From the NCBI RefSeq assembly GCF_021404405.1, contig NZ_JABFTV010000002.1, positions 1-64,000 on the forward strand: a stretch of DNA of 64,000 nucleotides, written 5' to 3'. Of the stretch, positions 16,836 through 25,540 are shown in pieces (the first letter of the stretch is position 1; the number at the start of each line of letters is the position of its first letter). A program made the position numbers and the translations under genes. Origin of the DNA: Billgrantia aerodenitrificans. GTDB lineage: Bacteria > Pseudomonadota > Gammaproteobacteria > Pseudomonadales > Halomonadaceae. The notes below the pieces were generated by a model, which worked only from the letters and a program-made list of their open reading frames with translations, did not search any database and had not been told where the DNA came from.

Positions 16836-18359
16836 ATGATTGAAGAGTTGATAACTAACCTAGGGTTTGGTCTATCCGTTGCAATAACACCAACCAATTT
16901 GTTTTTCTTGTTCGTCGGGGCTTTCGTTGGAATGGTGGTCGGTTTGTTTCCTGGATTTGGCCCTGCGGCAGGTATAGCGGTGCTGGTTCCGATGACCTTT
17001 GGACTTGACCCGACCACGGCCATCATCATGCTAGCCGGAATCTACTATGGATCCATGTATGGCGGTACCATCACGTCTATTTTGATCAACACCCCTGGTG
17101 AATCTGCTACGGTGGCGTCAACGCTGGACGGCTATCCTCTAGCCCAGCAGGGGAGGGCCGGTCCGGCCCTGGTGATGCAGTCTATTGCATCTTTCATAGG
17201 CGGTACCATCGGTGTTATCTTGATTTGCTCTTTGGCACCAACATTAGCTAGCTTTGCGGCTTCGTTCGGTCCCTCAGAATATTTTCTGATTATCCTTTTT
17301 GGTCTGCTTCTGCTAACGACCATGATGGGCGATAACAAATTCAATGGTGTAGTGTCAGCGTTGATCGGCTTTGTCATCTCGATGGTAGGTGTCGATGTAA
17401 TGAGCGGTGCTCAACGCTTCACTTTTGGCTCGCCGGAGTTGATTGGTGGAATCTACTTCGTCCCTATCGCGATTGGCTTGTTCGGTATTGGTGAGTTATT
17501 GCACTGCATTTACAAAGGGCAGCACAAAAAAAAGGTGGAAAGGGCAAGGGTGACGTTTCGATCAAAAGATTTTTGGCCGTCAAGGAAAGACTATTCGGAG
17601 TCAAAGTTTACGTTTCTTAGAGGTTCCATCATCGGTTTTGTTGCTGGTATCCTCCCTGGTTCGGGGGCGACCATCGGATCGATTCTTGGCTACTCGATAG
17701 AGAAAAAAATTGCCAAGGATCCCGAGAAGTTTGGAAAGGGCGAAATGCGGGGGCTGGTCGCTCCCGAGGCGGCCAATAATGCTGCTTCGTCAGGTGCCAT
17801 GGTCCCTCTGTTGTCGCTTGGCATTCCTGGGTCCGGGGCCACAGCGGTGCTGCTGGGCGCTTTCATGATGTGGGGCCTGCAACCGGGTCCCATGCTGATC
17901 GAGAATGATCCTGGCTTCGTGTGGGGGCTTATCGCCAGCATGTACTTGGGCAATATGGTACTGATATTTCTAAGTATTGCGGCCATTCCGTTGTTCGTCA
18001 GGTTCCTGGATATCCCCTATGTCTATGTCATTCCGGTCGTCGTCCTGCTCTGTGTGATCGGGACATACACGCTACACTTCAGCATGGTGGAGACATGGAT
18101 GCTTTTGGTGGCCGGGTTGCTGGGGTTCTTCATGAAGCTTTATGGCTACTCCCCAGCAGCTACCGTATTGGCGCTGGTGCTGGGCTCCATGGCGGAAGAG
18201 AACCTTCTTCAATCTCTCATCATTTCGGACGGGAGTCTCAGTATCTTTGTCGACCGCCCCATTTCATTCGTTTTGAGCATGATTGTTTTGATGGTGATTG
18301 CTATGCCAATGATATTCAGATTGCTGAGAAACAATATCTACGTAAGGAAGATGTCCTGA
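16836..18359 (+). CDS. tctA: Tripartite tricarboxylate transporter large permease TctA
   Basis: The 507-residue permease has about eleven to twelve membrane helices and the TctA motifs G-L-F-P-G-F-G-P-A-A-G-I-A-V-L near the N-terminus, Y-Y-G-S-M-Y-G-G-T-I-T-S-I-L-I-N-T-P-G-E, and LPGSGATIGSILGYSIEKK with A-P-E-A-A-N-N-A-A-S-S-G in the middle. It uses an ion gradient to import a carboxylate delivered by TctC. The start at 16836 is preferred to 16818 because GGGAGG stands eight bases before it. Confidence 0.92.
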   Translation: MIEELITNLGFGLSVAITPTNLFFLFVGAFVGMVVGLFPGFGPAAGIAVLVPMTFGLDPTTAIIMLAGIYYGSMYGGTITSILINTPGESATVASTLDGYPLAQQGRAGPALVMQSIASFIGGTIGVILICSLAPTLASFAASFGPSEYFLIILFGLLLLTTMMGDNKFNGVVSALIGFVISMVGVDVMSGAQRFTFGSPELIGGIYFVPIAIGLFGIGELLHCIYKGQHKKKVERARVTFRSKDFWPSRKDYSESKFTFLRGSIIGFVAGILPGSGATIGSILGYSIEKKIAKDPEKFGKGEMRGLVAPEAANNAASSGAMVPLLSLGIPGSGATAVLLGAFMMWGLQPGPMLIENDPGFVWGLIASMYLGNMVLIFLSIAAIPLFVRFLDIPYVYVIPVVVLLCVIGTYTLHFSMVETWMLLVAGLLGFFMKLYGYSPAATVLALVLGSMAEENLLQSLIISDGSLSIFVDRPISFVLSMIVLMVIAMPMIFRLLRNNIYVRKMS

Positions 18360-18373
18360 GGTGAATGTGTATC

Positions 18374-18413
18374 CAGAGTGGTTGTTCCGCACAGCCGTAG
18401 GAACAACCCTCTG
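18374..18413 (+). terminator. Stem-loop after tctA
   Basis: CAGAG-T-GGTTGTTCC pairs with GGAACAACC-CTCTG around an 11-base loop, with one bulged base. No T-run follows, so it may act as an mRNA 3' end stabiliser or a weak terminator. It could alternatively be an operator for the adjacent GntR gene. Confidence 0.5.
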
Positions 18414-18477
18414 AGCATATACAGTGTTGGTTTGGCATGGTATCATCGGCTTGTCAAGCTGTCGCCAAGCTTTAAAC

Positions 18478-19410
18478 ATGAGTGAGCCAGATATGCAGAC
18501 TGCTCAGAGAAAGAAGACCAATCCTGAAGTTGTCGCCAAGAGAATGCTGGCTCTGGTGCATGAAAAGAATATTCCGGTTGGCAGCCACCTGCCCGAAACC
18601 TTCTTTGCAGATAACCTTAAGGTGTCAAGAACCCCGATACGTTCAGCACTCGCTTTTCTTGAAAGCCAAGGTGTTGTCAAGAAAGAGCCTAACCGTGGTT
18701 ATTTTTTGGTTACTCCAAAAATTTCTGAAAGCGATGAAGTGGAAGACCTTGTCGTCGATAGCAGTTCGCCAATTTCCCCTCTTGCGTTCAACATCGCTGT
18801 TGACTACCTGAAGGGCAAGCTGGGGAGAACGATAACAGAAACTGAGCTTGCAAACGTTTACAATACCAATAGGTTTTCCATTCAGCAGGCCCTTGTGTCT
18901 ATGGAGACAGAGGGCTGGGTGTCCAAGCTTATGGGCTATGGATGGGAATTCAATGAGTTCCTTACATCCAAAGAAACTTACGATCAATGTTATCGCTATC
19001 GGATATTAATCGAACCGGCGGCGCTACGAGAGCCTGGTTACACGGTTGATCGACGGCTGTTTCGCCAATTAAGGCGGCTTCAAGCTGATACGTTGAACAT
19101 GGATGATCGGGATATCACCGAGCGCCATATGTTCCTCGTGGGAACATTTTTTCACGAGTCAATTGTGGCCTGTGCCAAAAATGTTTTTCTGCTCGAAGGC
19201 CTTCAGAGGGCGAATCGGTTAAGAAAATTGATGGAATATAACGTCTTCATGAAAAGGGACTCGCCGAAGCCTGAGTCGAAAGAGCATTTGATAATTCTCG
19301 ACCTTCTTGAAGAAGGGAAAAATGAAGAGGCGGCTGAATTTCTCGGAAGGCATTTGGAGCGGGCGAGAAGGGAAAAGATGAAGATAGCGTCCCATCTTTT
19401 TGATGGCTAA
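18478..19410 (+). CDS. GntR-family regulator with two winged-helix domains and an FCD-like domain
   Basis: The 310-residue protein has an unusual layout. The first winged helix (about residues 14-78) shows the GntR pattern E-V-V-A-K-R-M-L, then RTPIRSALAFLESQGVVKKE. A second one (about 103-165) reads A-F-N-I-A-V-D-Y-L, then FSIQQALVSMETEGWVSKL. An all-helical FCD-like effector domain follows, with ERHMFLVGTFFHESIVACAKN and a final H-L-E-R-A-R. The ATG at 18478 begins MSEPDMQ. It is the only regulator inside the acn-TctCBA-OtnKC island and is the best candidate for binding the 28-bp motifs, although that is inference. Confidence 0.82.
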   Translation: MSEPDMQTAQRKKTNPEVVAKRMLALVHEKNIPVGSHLPETFFADNLKVSRTPIRSALAFLESQGVVKKEPNRGYFLVTPKISESDEVEDLVVDSSSPISPLAFNIAVDYLKGKLGRTITETELANVYNTNRFSIQQALVSMETEGWVSKLMGYGWEFNEFLTSKETYDQCYRYRILIEPAALREPGYTVDRRLFRQLRRLQADTLNMDDRDITERHMFLVGTFFHESIVACAKNVFLLEGLQRANRLRKLMEYNVFMKRDSPKPESKEHLIILDLLEEGKNEEAAEFLGRHLERARREKMKIASHLFDG

Positions 19411-19616
19411 GAATTAATTCTCGTAAAATCTTCAATCGCTAGATTGGTTGATGTTGATTTTTACTCATGCTTGGCCTGCACAGTCCTTGGCAGGGCTCGG
19501 TCTGTGCTTGATAAAAAGTTAATTGGCTGAATTGTTCGCGTTGTATCGATTTAGAGAGATTCGGACTCGCCCTTTTGTTTATTCCTGCTTTTTAGGCACG
19601 AAAAATGGAGAGCAAT

Positions 19617-20933
19617 ATGAGTGTTGTTCTAGGTGCGATTGCAGATGATTTTACAGGTGCAACTGACCTTGCCAATAATTTAGTTCGCGCTGGCATGCGC
19701 TGCGTCCAGCTAATTGGCGTTCCAGCCGGTGATATTGATATTGGAGAGGCCGATGCGGTGGTGGTGGCGCTGAAGTCGCGCTCCTGCCCAGTCGAAGAGG
19801 CAGTCGGTGATGCTATCGCATCAGCAGACTGGCTGATCGATCGAGGTGCTTGCCAGATATTCTTCAAGTATTGCTCCACATTCGATTCAACGGACGCCGG
19901 TAATATCGGCCCGGTTGCGGATGCCTTGTTGGAGCGACTCGGAGCTGAGCAGACGGTGATGGTACCGGCATTTCCGGCAAACGGGCGCACCGTCTATCAG
20001 GGGCATCTTTTCGTCGGAGATCGTCTGCTCAACGATAGTGGTATGCAGCATCACCCGCTGACGCCGATGACTGATGCTGATCTGGTAAGGGTACTGGGTC
20101 GTCAGACACCAAACGCAGTTGGTTTGGCATCACATGAGGTTCTGGCTCGGGGTAGTGCAGCAGTTTGTGATCAATTCGAGGCGCTGGCCACGCACGGCGT
20201 GCGTCATGTGATTTGCGATACCTTGAACGAAGGTGACCTTGAGGTATTGGCAGAGGCGGTCGTGGAGTTTCCGCTCGTCACGGGCGGTTCAGGTCTCGGA
20301 CAGGCGTTACCTGAACAGTACCGTCGTCGTGGTTGGTTGGCTGAGGTAGCCGAGCCGGGACGACTCGTTCCTGCCGAAGGTAGTGCCATCGTCTTATCGG
20401 GGAGCTGTTCCCGGGCCACGCTGGGCCAGGTGGCACACTTTCTCGAACATCATCCCCGCGGGCAGCAGGCGGGCTTCGCCCTGGATCCTTTGCAACTGGC
20501 TGAGGGCGAGACGCACTTTGAGATGGCTCTGGACTTTGCCCGTGAGGGACTTGCCGAGGGTGGACCGGTGCTGGTCTACGCCTCGGCGGATCCCGCGCGC
20601 GTCAAAGCTGCTCAGGAGGCCCTGGGGATGGCTCGAGCAGGGGAGTTGGTGGAGCAGGCATTAGGCCAACTAGCAAACACCTTGGTCGCCGAGGGCGTGG
20701 GGCGCCTGCTCGTTGCCGGAGGTGAAAGCTCTGGCGCGGTAGTGTCGGCGCTGGGCATTCGCCAGCTGCGCATCGGCGGGCAGATCGATCCCGGCGTGCC
20801 CTGGACCCAAGCGCCGCGGGTGGGCGGAGCACCGCTGTCGTTGGCGCTGAAGTCAGGCAACTTCGGCGGCCAGGATTTCTTCACACGCGCCTTTGCGGTG
20901 CTCGACGAACTGACAGTGGAGGGCCGCGCATGA
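19617..20933 (+). CDS. otnK: 3-oxo-tetronate kinase (OtnK/DUF1537 family)
   Basis: The protein has 438 residues from the ATG at 19617 (GGAGAG just upstream; an ATG at 19605 is also possible). Four-carbon acid sugar kinases phosphorylate O4 of 3-oxo-tetronate, D-threonate or D-erythronate. Features are the N-terminal GAIADDFTGATDLANNL, KSRSCPVEEA, F-K-Y-C-S-T-F-D-S-T-D-x-G-N-I-G-P, FPANGRTVYQGHLFV, and the C-terminal nucleotide-binding domain with VAGGESSGAV and LKSGNFG. E. coli OtnK has very similar motifs. The stop overlaps the start of otnC by four bases, indicating coupled translation. Confidence 0.9.
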   Translation: MSVVLGAIADDFTGATDLANNLVRAGMRCVQLIGVPAGDIDIGEADAVVVALKSRSCPVEEAVGDAIASADWLIDRGACQIFFKYCSTFDSTDAGNIGPVADALLERLGAEQTVMVPAFPANGRTVYQGHLFVGDRLLNDSGMQHHPLTPMTDADLVRVLGRQTPNAVGLASHEVLARGSAAVCDQFEALATHGVRHVICDTLNEGDLEVLAEAVVEFPLVTGGSGLGQALPEQYRRRGWLAEVAEPGRLVPAEGSAIVLSGSCSRATLGQVAHFLEHHPRGQQAGFALDPLQLAEGETHFEMALDFAREGLAEGGPVLVYASADPARVKAAQEALGMARAGELVEQALGQLANTLVAEGVGRLLVAGGESSGAVVSALGIRQLRIGGQIDPGVPWTQAPRVGGAPLSLALKSGNFGGQDFFTRAFAVLDELTVEGRA

Positions 20934-21589
20934 GTATCGACTCACACCTTGGCCAGGAAAGTCGGCTACGCGAGCAGATCGCCACTTTAGGCAAGTCGCT
21001 ATTCGATCGCGGCCTGACCATGGGCTCCAGCGGAAATATCAGCGTACGTCTCGATGATGGCGGCTGGCTGATGACGCCTACCAACGCTTGCCTGGGAAGG
21101 CTGGACCCGGCGCGCATCTCACGCTTGGATGCACAGGGGCGCTGGCACGATGGCGACAAGCCTACCAAAGAACATTTTTTGCATATGGCCATGTATTCAG
21201 AGCGGCCAAAGTCCGGCGCCATCGTGCATCTGCACTCCACCCACTCGGTAGCGGTCTCCTGTCTGCCGGGTGTCGACCCCTGCGACTGCATTCCGCCGCT
21301 GACCGCCTACTATGTCATGCGGGTGGGCAAGCTACCGCTTGTTCCTTACCATGTGCCGGGCGATCCTGCCTTGGGTGATGCGGTGCGCGGGCTAGCCGGT
21401 AAGCACAGCGCTGTACTGCTCGCCAACCACGGCCCGGTGGTGGCTGGCAAGAATCTCGAGGCAGCGGTTTATGCCACTGAAGAGCTCGAGGAAACCGCCA
21501 AGCTGTTCCTGCTGTTGCGCGGCGAGAACCCGCGGGGCCTGACGTCGAAGCAGGTCGCCGAGCTGGAGGCGCGTTTTCCGATGGAGTAA
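20930..21589 (+). CDS. otnC: 3-oxo-tetronate 4-phosphate decarboxylase (OtnC, class II aldolase fold)
   Basis: This 219-residue member of the AraD/FucA class II aldolase family has the metal ligands HLHSTH (about residues 100-105) and the later H of LLANHGPV, plus the phosphate-site motif MGSSGNIS and the catalytic acidic residue in PTKEHFLH. OtnC converts 3-oxo-tetronate 4-phosphate to dihydroxyacetone phosphate and CO2. Together with OtnK it would feed the product of the island into lower glycolysis. About 215 bp of its 3' end is repeated at 57243-57459. Confidence 0.9.
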   Translation: MSIDSHLGQESRLREQIATLGKSLFDRGLTMGSSGNISVRLDDGGWLMTPTNACLGRLDPARISRLDAQGRWHDGDKPTKEHFLHMAMYSERPKSGAIVHLHSTHSVAVSCLPGVDPCDCIPPLTAYYVMRVGKLPLVPYHVPGDPALGDAVRGLAGKHSAVLLANHGPVVAGKNLEAAVYATEELEETAKLFLLLRGENPRGLTSKQVAELEARFPME

Positions 21590-21749
21590 AGTTCTGCCGG
21601 CCAAGCGACTTGAGACGAGATGGCCCAAGTGAGGCGATCGAAGGAAAACGTGGCTGAGGGTCGCCTGGCCTGAGGTAGCTTTGCTGCGTAAGCACCGAGC
21701 TGGCGAAGGGCCGGGAATCGGTTCACCCGAGAAGCTTCGATAATGCATA

Positions 21750-22060
21750 TTACAGCTTGCTCTCCAACCACGGCAGGAAGCCGGTGCTACGCACGGTGAT
21801 CACCTTAAGGCTGTCGGCGCTCTGCACCGTAGCGATGGCTTGCCTGCGTAGATCGGACGCTTGAAGGTGTCGGCGTCGATCACCTCAACGATCACGGAGA
21901 TCTGGCTGGCGTCCTTCAGCGCGGCAATCCGCGGCAGCATGTTCTTGCCAGTGGTGGTGGCAGCGCCCAGCAGGTGACTGTAGCCATCGGCCAGCTCGGC
22001 CCGCAGCGCGCGCATGGGCTCGGCCAACTGGTGGGAGTCGACCACATTGTCGGTCGCGCG
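21750..22060 (-). pseudogene. etfA: Electron-transfer flavoprotein alpha subunit (EtfA) fragment
   Basis: On the minus strand the sequence reads HQLAEPMRALRAELADGYSH, then AATTTGKNMLPRIAALKDAS and IVEVIDADTFKRPIYAG, which is the central part of EtfA. One missing base near 21845 shifts the frame; the next frame continues AIATVQSADSLKVITVRSTG and then stops after FLPWLESKL. The N-terminus and the FAD-binding C-terminal domain are absent. No etfB lies nearby, so this is a stray fragment left by rearrangement. Confidence 0.8.
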
Positions 22061-22076
22061 CCTTGGCCTTTTGTTC

Positions 22077-22976
22077 TCATTTCCTAAACGGTACTATGTT
22101 CATTCTTTCAGATAGGTAGTCGATGAGCAGTCGTATCCGAGCCGGGAGATGCTGACTGTAAGGGTACACTGCATAGATGTCGGCATTAGGTAGCTGGTAT
22201 TCATTTAATACTCTTTTCAGGTGGCCTTCTTTTATGTGGTGGTAGACATCCCACTCAGCGCGTATCGCGATGCCGTGCCCCGCCAACGTCCAGCTCAGCA
22301 CACTTTCTCCATCATTTGAACTCAAATTTCCTCTGACACGGATGGGATAGATCTGATCGCCTTTATTGAATTTCCAGTTTCCATACGTGTCCTCATTCTG
22401 TCTGAGCACTATGCAGTTGTGGTCAGAGAGGTCTCGGGGATGTTCAGGTTCCCCGTGTTTTTCCAAATAAGAGGGTGATGCGCAAACGAATCGCTGGTGA
22501 GAAGCAATTTTCTTGGCATGTAATCCAGAGTCAGGGAGTGACCCAAAGCGAATTCCGAGATCGAATGAATTGGCTATCAAGTTTAGTGGGTGGTCTGATA
22601 GATGGAGTTGACAATCTACCTTTGGGTTTTCATTTATAAAGTCGGCAATGAATCTGGATACATATTTCCTTCCAAACCCAAAGGGCGCATTGATACGAAT
22701 TAGTCCCTCGGGCTCATCGGTCTTTTGGCGTAGGGCGCTGTTCATCTCCTCTATCGTTGATGTGACTTTTCGAGCATAGTCTAAATAAATCGTGCCGTTC
22801 GATGTCAGACTCATGGAGCGAGTTGATCTCGATAAAAGTTGAGAGCCGACATTCTTCTCAATGTTGGAAAGTCTTTTGCTCGCAGCTGCAGGCGTTATGT
22901 CTAACTCCCTGGCCGCTTTTGAAAAACTGCCTGCTTGACAAAGAAAAATAAAGAACTCAAAGTCGGTGCTCGACAT
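22077..22976 (-). CDS. LysR-family regulator, DmlR/TtdR type
   Basis: The 299-residue protein has the LysR helix-turn-helix at residues 5-62 (SFSKAARELDITPAAASKRL) and an effector domain whose motifs closely follow E. coli TtdR and DmlR: EPEGLIRINAPFGFGRKYVS, then LSSNDGESVLSWTLAGHGIA, then RAEWDVYHHIKEGHLKRVL. These regulators control tartrate dehydratase and D-malate dehydrogenase genes. It is divergent from the adjacent ttuC/dmlA-type gene, as dmlR is from dmlA in E. coli. The 141-bp gap would hold both promoters. The codon use is more AT-rich than that of core genes. Confidence 0.88.
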   Translation of the reverse strand: MSSTDFEFFIFLCQAGSFSKAARELDITPAAASKRLSNIEKNVGSQLLSRSTRSMSLTSNGTIYLDYARKVTSTIEEMNSALRQKTDEPEGLIRINAPFGFGRKYVSRFIADFINENPKVDCQLHLSDHPLNLIANSFDLGIRFGSLPDSGLHAKKIASHQRFVCASPSYLEKHGEPEHPRDLSDHNCIVLRQNEDTYGNWKFNKGDQIYPIRVRGNLSSNDGESVLSWTLAGHGIAIRAEWDVYHHIKEGHLKRVLNEYQLPNADIYAVYPYSQHLPARIRLLIDYLSERMNIVPFRK

Positions 22977-23117
22977 GAGTTTTAACCTCCGGGTTGGTAG
23001 TGTTTTAACTCACAGTATATTGCATGCTCTCCGATTTGTCATCTAGTGTTGATGTGACAATTCTGGTGGTTCTCCATGAAGTGAGATGTCGCTAAACAAT
23101 CTGCAGGAGTGTTGAGT

Positions 23118-24179
23118 ATGCGCAGTCACCGTGTTGCGGTTATTCCCGGGGATGGAATTGGTCTCGAAGTGATTGAGGCCGGCAAGAAAGTTTTGGCAGC
23201 CCTGGCGAATAAGAGTGGAGACTTTCAGTTTGAGTTCGAGGATTTCGACTGGAGTTCTCAGCGTTATATCGAAAAAGGTGAGTATATTCCAAAAGGTGGT
23301 CTGGAAAAGCTGTCAAAGTTTGATGCTATCTACTTTGGGGCCGTGGGTAGCCAAGACGTTCCTGATCACGTCTCCCTCTGGGAGCTCAGACTCGCCATCT
23401 GTCAGGGCTTCGATCAATACGCCAATGTTCGCCCGGCCCGAGTGCTGCCGGGTGTCAATAGCCGCTTGAAAGGGGCCGATGAAATCGATTGGGTCATCGT
23501 TAGGGAAAATAGCGAGGGCGAGTACTCAGGTAACGGCGGTCGGGTGCATCAAGGGCTTCCCGATGAGGTGGGCACGGAGGTGTCCGTATTCACCAGGAAA
23601 GGTATAGAGCGTATTCATCGTTTTGCCTTCGAACTCGCCCAAAGCCGGCCTCGCAAGAAGCTGACCCTGGTGACCAAGTCTAATGCCCAGCGCCATGGCA
23701 TGGTGCTCTGGGATGAGGTCTTCTTCGAAGTTGCCAAGGATTTCCCAGACGTCGATATAGATCGTGAGCTGGTCGATGCCGTCACCACCCGCATGGTGCT
23801 GAAGCCTGAGACGATTGACGTCATCGTGGCGACTAACCTTCATGCCGACATTCTGTCCGATCTCGCGGCAGCACTTTCAGGCAGCTTGGGTATTGCTCCA
23901 ACCGCAAACTTGAATCCCGAAGGCGACTTCCCATCCATGTTCGAACCCATCCACGGCTCAGCATTTGATATTGCTGGTAAAGGGATTGCAAACCCGGTGG
24001 GCTCCTTCTGGACTGCGGCCATGTTGCTTGAGCATCTTGGCGAGAATGTTGCAGCCGAACGCTTGATGGCCGCCATTGAAAGACTGACTGCTTCTGGCCT
24101 CCAAACAAGAGACCTCGGCGGAACCGCAACGACTGAGGATGTGACTCAAGCCATCTGTTCTGATATCGAAGCACAATAG
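23118..24179 (+). CDS. ttuC: Tartrate dehydrogenase/decarboxylase / D-malate dehydrogenase
   Basis: The 353-residue protein is very close in motif content to TtuC of Agrobacterium: AVIPGDGIGLEVIEAGKKVL, FGAVGSQDVPDHVSLW, RLAICQGFDQYANVRPARVL, RENSEGEYSGNGGRVHQGLP, VTKSNAQRHGMV, DAVTTRMVLKPETIDVIVA and FEPIHGSAFDIAGKGIANP. These enzymes use NAD, Mn and K to turn L-tartrate to oxaloglycolate, meso-tartrate to D-glycerate and D-malate to pyruvate. The ATG at 23118 has AGGAG eight bases upstream; the GTG at 23109 overlaps that site. With the downstream glycerate kinase, formation of D-glycerate is the most useful activity here. Confidence 0.92.
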   Translation: MRSHRVAVIPGDGIGLEVIEAGKKVLAALANKSGDFQFEFEDFDWSSQRYIEKGEYIPKGGLEKLSKFDAIYFGAVGSQDVPDHVSLWELRLAICQGFDQYANVRPARVLPGVNSRLKGADEIDWVIVRENSEGEYSGNGGRVHQGLPDEVGTEVSVFTRKGIERIHRFAFELAQSRPRKKLTLVTKSNAQRHGMVLWDEVFFEVAKDFPDVDIDRELVDAVTTRMVLKPETIDVIVATNLHADILSDLAAALSGSLGIAPTANLNPEGDFPSMFEPIHGSAFDIAGKGIANPVGSFWTAAMLLEHLGENVAAERLMAAIERLTASGLQTRDLGGTATTEDVTQAICSDIEAQ

Positions 24180-24196
24180 TTCGAGTTCGATTTCCT

Positions 24197-24229
24197 AAGG
24201 GGCTAGCGCCGTTGGCTGGCTATCCCCTT
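24197..24229 (+). terminator. Stem-loop after ttuC
   Basis: AAGGGGCTAGC pairs with GCTATCCCCTT with one mismatch around an 11-base loop and is followed by TTGG. It may attenuate transcription into the glycerate kinase gene or stabilise the ttuC message. Confidence 0.45.
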
Positions 24230-24283
24230 TGGAAAACGATTGAAAATTGCGTCACCCAAATAAAAACCTCGCTGTATTTCACC

Positions 24284-25486
24284 ATGGGGGCTTCAACAGT
24301 GAAGATAGTCATTGCTCCTGATAGCTACAAAGGGTCCCTTTCCGCTGAGTCTGCAGCGGACGCAATGGCGAAAGGAGTCGCTCGTGCATTGCCAAGTGCA
24401 GTGCTGTTGCAGTGCCCAATGGGAGATGGTGGCGAAGGGACGCTAGCTGCCCTGGTTGCTTCTACCGGTGCTGAAGTACGCCACACGGATGTGACGGATG
24501 CCCATGGTGGTACCAGGCGTGCCGCCTGGGGGTGGCATAGTGAGAGTGCCACTGCCTATGTGGAGTTGGCTGAAGTCTGTGGCTTGCAGTATACGGATAT
24601 CCATCAGCGCTCCATCCTGGATGGTAGCACCTATGGTGTTGGCCAACTTATAAGTGAGTCCCTGAAAGTAGGGGCAACATCCTTAGTCCTAACGTTGGGA
24701 GGCAGTGCTACCAATGATGCAGGAGCTGGGCTTTTAGTCGCACTAGGTGGACGGCTGGTGGATAAGCATGGTCATGAATTGCCCCCATGCCCAAGGAATT
24801 TTTCCCAAATTGACAGGATCGACATATCACAGCTTGATGGTCGATTAAAGAACCTTGAAGTTGTTGCGGCAGTCGATGTCGATAATCCATTGATCGGGAA
24901 GAATGGTGCTAGTGCTATCTATGGCCCGCAAAAGGGGGCTTCTCTAGGCGATGTTAATCAACTCGAATCGGCATTAAGGCTGTTTGCTGACAAGCTTTAT
25001 GATGCTGTTGGGCATGATGTCAGCGAATACCCCGGGGCTGGTGCAGCGGGTGGCGTTGGGTATATGGCCAAGGCAATCCTCAATGCAGAACTCAAACCTG
25101 GCATTGATGTGGTAATGGGCCAAGTCGGATTCTTGAACCTTATTGATGATGCGGACTTGGTTATCACAGGTGAAGGCCGCCTGGATGGACAAAGCCTAGC
25201 TGGAAAGACGCCGATTGGAATTTCTCGGTGTGCAAGCAAGCTGAACGTGCCGGTCATCGTAATAGCGGGACAGCTCGGATATGACTGGCGCGCCTCATAT
25301 GAGCATGGCGTTACCGCTGCGTTCTCGCTGATGGATGGCCCGATGCGGCTAGAGGAAGCATTGGGCAAAACCCGTCAGTTGTTAATTGACCGATGCGAGT
25401 CGGTGGCAAGGCTATTTCATGAGGCATCAATGTGTCACATGAGGTCCATTCCGAAACTTGGGGAGGGATTTGTAATCGTCACATAG
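24284..25486 (+). CDS. Glycerate 2-kinase (GarK/GlxK type)
   Basis: This glycerate kinase of family 1 converts D-glycerate and ATP to 2-phosphoglycerate. Motifs are KIVIAPDSYKGSLSAESAA, PMGDGGEGTLAAL, LTLGGSATNDAGAGLL, DVDNPLIGKNGASAIYGPQK, GAGAAGGVGYM and ITGEGRLDGQSLAGKTPIG. The start is uncertain: ATG 24284 is taken here, but a GTG at 24299 would begin MKIVIAPDSYKGS, the usual family start. The C-terminal 20 residues (from about MCHMRSIPKL) extend beyond the normal end. It stands between ttuC and the TAXI transporter, feeding the enolase downstream. Confidence 0.92.
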   Translation: MGASTVKIVIAPDSYKGSLSAESAADAMAKGVARALPSAVLLQCPMGDGGEGTLAALVASTGAEVRHTDVTDAHGGTRRAAWGWHSESATAYVELAEVCGLQYTDIHQRSILDGSTYGVGQLISESLKVGATSLVLTLGGSATNDAGAGLLVALGGRLVDKHGHELPPCPRNFSQIDRIDISQLDGRLKNLEVVAAVDVDNPLIGKNGASAIYGPQKGASLGDVNQLESALRLFADKLYDAVGHDVSEYPGAGAAGGVGYMAKAILNAELKPGIDVVMGQVGFLNLIDDADLVITGEGRLDGQSLAGKTPIGISRCASKLNVPVIVIAGQLGYDWRASYEHGVTAAFSLMDGPMRLEEALGKTRQLLIDRCESVARLFHEASMCHMRSIPKLGEGFVIVT

Positions 25487-25540
25487 AGTGAATGAGCTGT
25501 ATTTTTGAAAAGATAAGTACAACTTAACTGGAGCACGCAC

